From assembly GCA_012522285.1 (NCBI GenBank), contig JAAYKS010000185.1, positions 1 to 6,452 on the forward strand: a stretch of 6,452 nucleotides of DNA. The letters run 5' to 3'. Shown piece after piece: positions 5,586 to 6,452 of this stretch (positions are counted from its first letter, which is position 1; every line of letters starts with the position of its first letter). Below the pieces are notes generated by a model. That model saw only the letters and a list, made by a program, of their open reading frames with translations. It had not been told where the DNA came from and did not search any database. This stretch comes from Clostridiaceae bacterium (GTDB taxonomy: Bacteria > Bacillota > Clostridia > Saccharofermentanales > UBA5734). A program made the translations under genes and the position numbers.

Positions 5586-6443
5586 ATGAGAATCGCTTTA
5601 CTGGCCGACATCCACGGTAATCTCCCTGCGTTGCAGGCCGTGATGGAGCAGATCCGGACGTTGGAGGTCGACCGTATGGTTTTTCTCGGGGACTATTCCT
5701 TTGGACTGCCGTTTGTCAACGAGACCATCTCCCTCATCCGTTCTGTGCCGCACGCTGTGGCAGTCCGCGGGAACGGGGAGGACCGTTTGCTTTGGCTGGC
5801 GGGACAGGAGCGGAGTGGCTGGACCGACGGGCAGATGCGGGCGGCCTACTGGACGGTCCGGCATCTGTCGCGGGAGACGTTCGGTCTTCTCGCGTCTTTG
5901 CCGGCCACTGCTTGCTTAGGTGAAGGTCCCGTTCCGGTATATGCCGCGCACACGCTGCTGCAGATGACCGGTGTCGACGAGCCCTTGGGGGGAGGAACCC
6001 CGCCTGCATTGCCTGACGGCATACCGGTGGGAGTCTATGCATTTGGACACACCCACCGGTCCTGGCACGCCCATCGAGAGAAGACGATCCTGGTCAATCC
6101 GGGATCGGTTGGCCTCCCGATGGACGGGAACCCCGAAGCTGCGTATGCGATCCTTGACGAGCGGGGTGACACATGGCAGGTGGAGCGGCACCGCGTTCCC
6201 TACGATGTGGAATCCGTGATCGCGGCCGTCCGAACCTCGTCCCAGCATGCGGCCGCTCCGGTCTGGACCGCGCTGGCGATCCGCGAACTCAAGACTGCCC
6301 GGAACCATGTCTACCCGTTTCTGGCCTGGGCTGAGAAGTACGCGCGGCAGATAGGGGATCCCCGTCGCCCGTTTGCCCCGGACACCTGGGAAGCGGCTTA
6401 CCATGCATGGGATTTTGATGCGTCGTTTTATTTATACCGATGA
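5586..6443 (+). CDS. Metallophosphoesterase, YfcE/MJ0936-like calcineurin superfamily
   Basis: This 285-residue cytoplasmic protein is a predicted two-metal phosphoesterase. The motifs occur in the usual order: LADIHGN with Asp8 and His10, FLGDYSFG with Asp36, RGNGE with Asn63, AAHT with His122, and GHTH with His155 and His157, followed by NPGSVG (171-176). The GNGE form in place of GNHD is common in this subgroup, which includes small-phosphodiester hydrolases; the natural substrate is not evident. The catalytic domain ends near residue 200. A further 80 residues starting at VPYD are predicted helical and resemble the C-terminal extension that I recall from Bacillota members, so the length is not abnormal. 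The start is chosen from the GGAGG site and because MRIALLADIHGN is the expected first strand. It is transcribed away from the GalR/LacI-type gene and probably has its own promoter. Its link to the neighbouring genes is unclear. Confidence 0.9.
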   Translation: MRIALLADIHGNLPALQAVMEQIRTLEVDRMVFLGDYSFGLPFVNETISLIRSVPHAVAVRGNGEDRLLWLAGQERSGWTDGQMRAAYWTVRHLSRETFGLLASLPATACLGEGPVPVYAAHTLLQMTGVDEPLGGGTPPALPDGIPVGVYAFGHTHRSWHAHREKTILVNPGSVGLPMDGNPEAAYAILDERGDTWQVERHRVPYDVESVIAAVRTSSQHAAAPVWTALAIRELKTARNHVYPFLAWAEKYARQIGDPRRPFAPDTWEAAYHAWDFDASFYLYR

Positions 6444-6452
6444 CCTGTCGGA

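Noticed and set aside
6440..6452. Possible next gene starting with an ATGA overlap at the end of the metallophosphoesterase
   Set aside because: The ATG at 6440 overlaps the stop codon, but no ribosome binding site is seen upstream and only four codons lie in the window.

Overview
The window is GC-rich, densely coded bacterial DNA holding six protein genes: five complete and one cut by the left edge. No RNA gene, mobile element or CRISPR array was seen. Strong GGAGG-type ribosome binding sites, a PASTA-domain membrane protein, a GalR/LacI-type ligand-binding protein and the absence of signal peptides or outer-membrane partners point to a Gram-positive-type (monoderm) bacterium, probably Bacillota. 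This assignment is inferred from gene content only.

Layout. (1) Bases 1-480, plus strand: the C-terminal part of a xylose-isomerase-like TIM-barrel enzyme (sugar phosphate isomerase/epimerase). (2) Bases 481-628: a gap with two adjacent perfect hairpins close to the next ribosome binding site. (3) Bases 629-4533, plus strand: a tight three-gene operon of an FtsX/MacB-type ABC permease, its ATPase, and a single-pass membrane protein with about five extracellular PASTA-like units and a Pro/Thr/Glu repeat tail. The ATPase ribosome binding site abuts the permease stop codon, and the ATPase and PASTA genes overlap by 8 bases. (4) Bases 4539-5447, minus strand: a GalR/LacI-type ligand-binding protein with no helix-turn-helix domain, ending 5 bases from the PASTA gene. 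(5) Bases 5448-5585: a divergent promoter region. (6) Bases 5586-6443, plus strand: a YfcE-like metallophosphoesterase.

The most interesting unit is the permease-ATPase-PASTA operon. FtsX-type permeases convert cytoplasmic ATP hydrolysis into movement of extracellular domains, as FtsEX does with cell-wall hydrolases. PASTA domains are known to bind peptidoglycan fragments or beta-lactams in some proteins. A mechanotransmission or cell-envelope sensing/export module with a dedicated kinase-free PASTA subunit is therefore a reasonable hypothesis, but the sequence does not show the substrate. The second point of interest is the GalR-type protein without a DNA-binding domain. The remaining genes look like ordinary members of known families.
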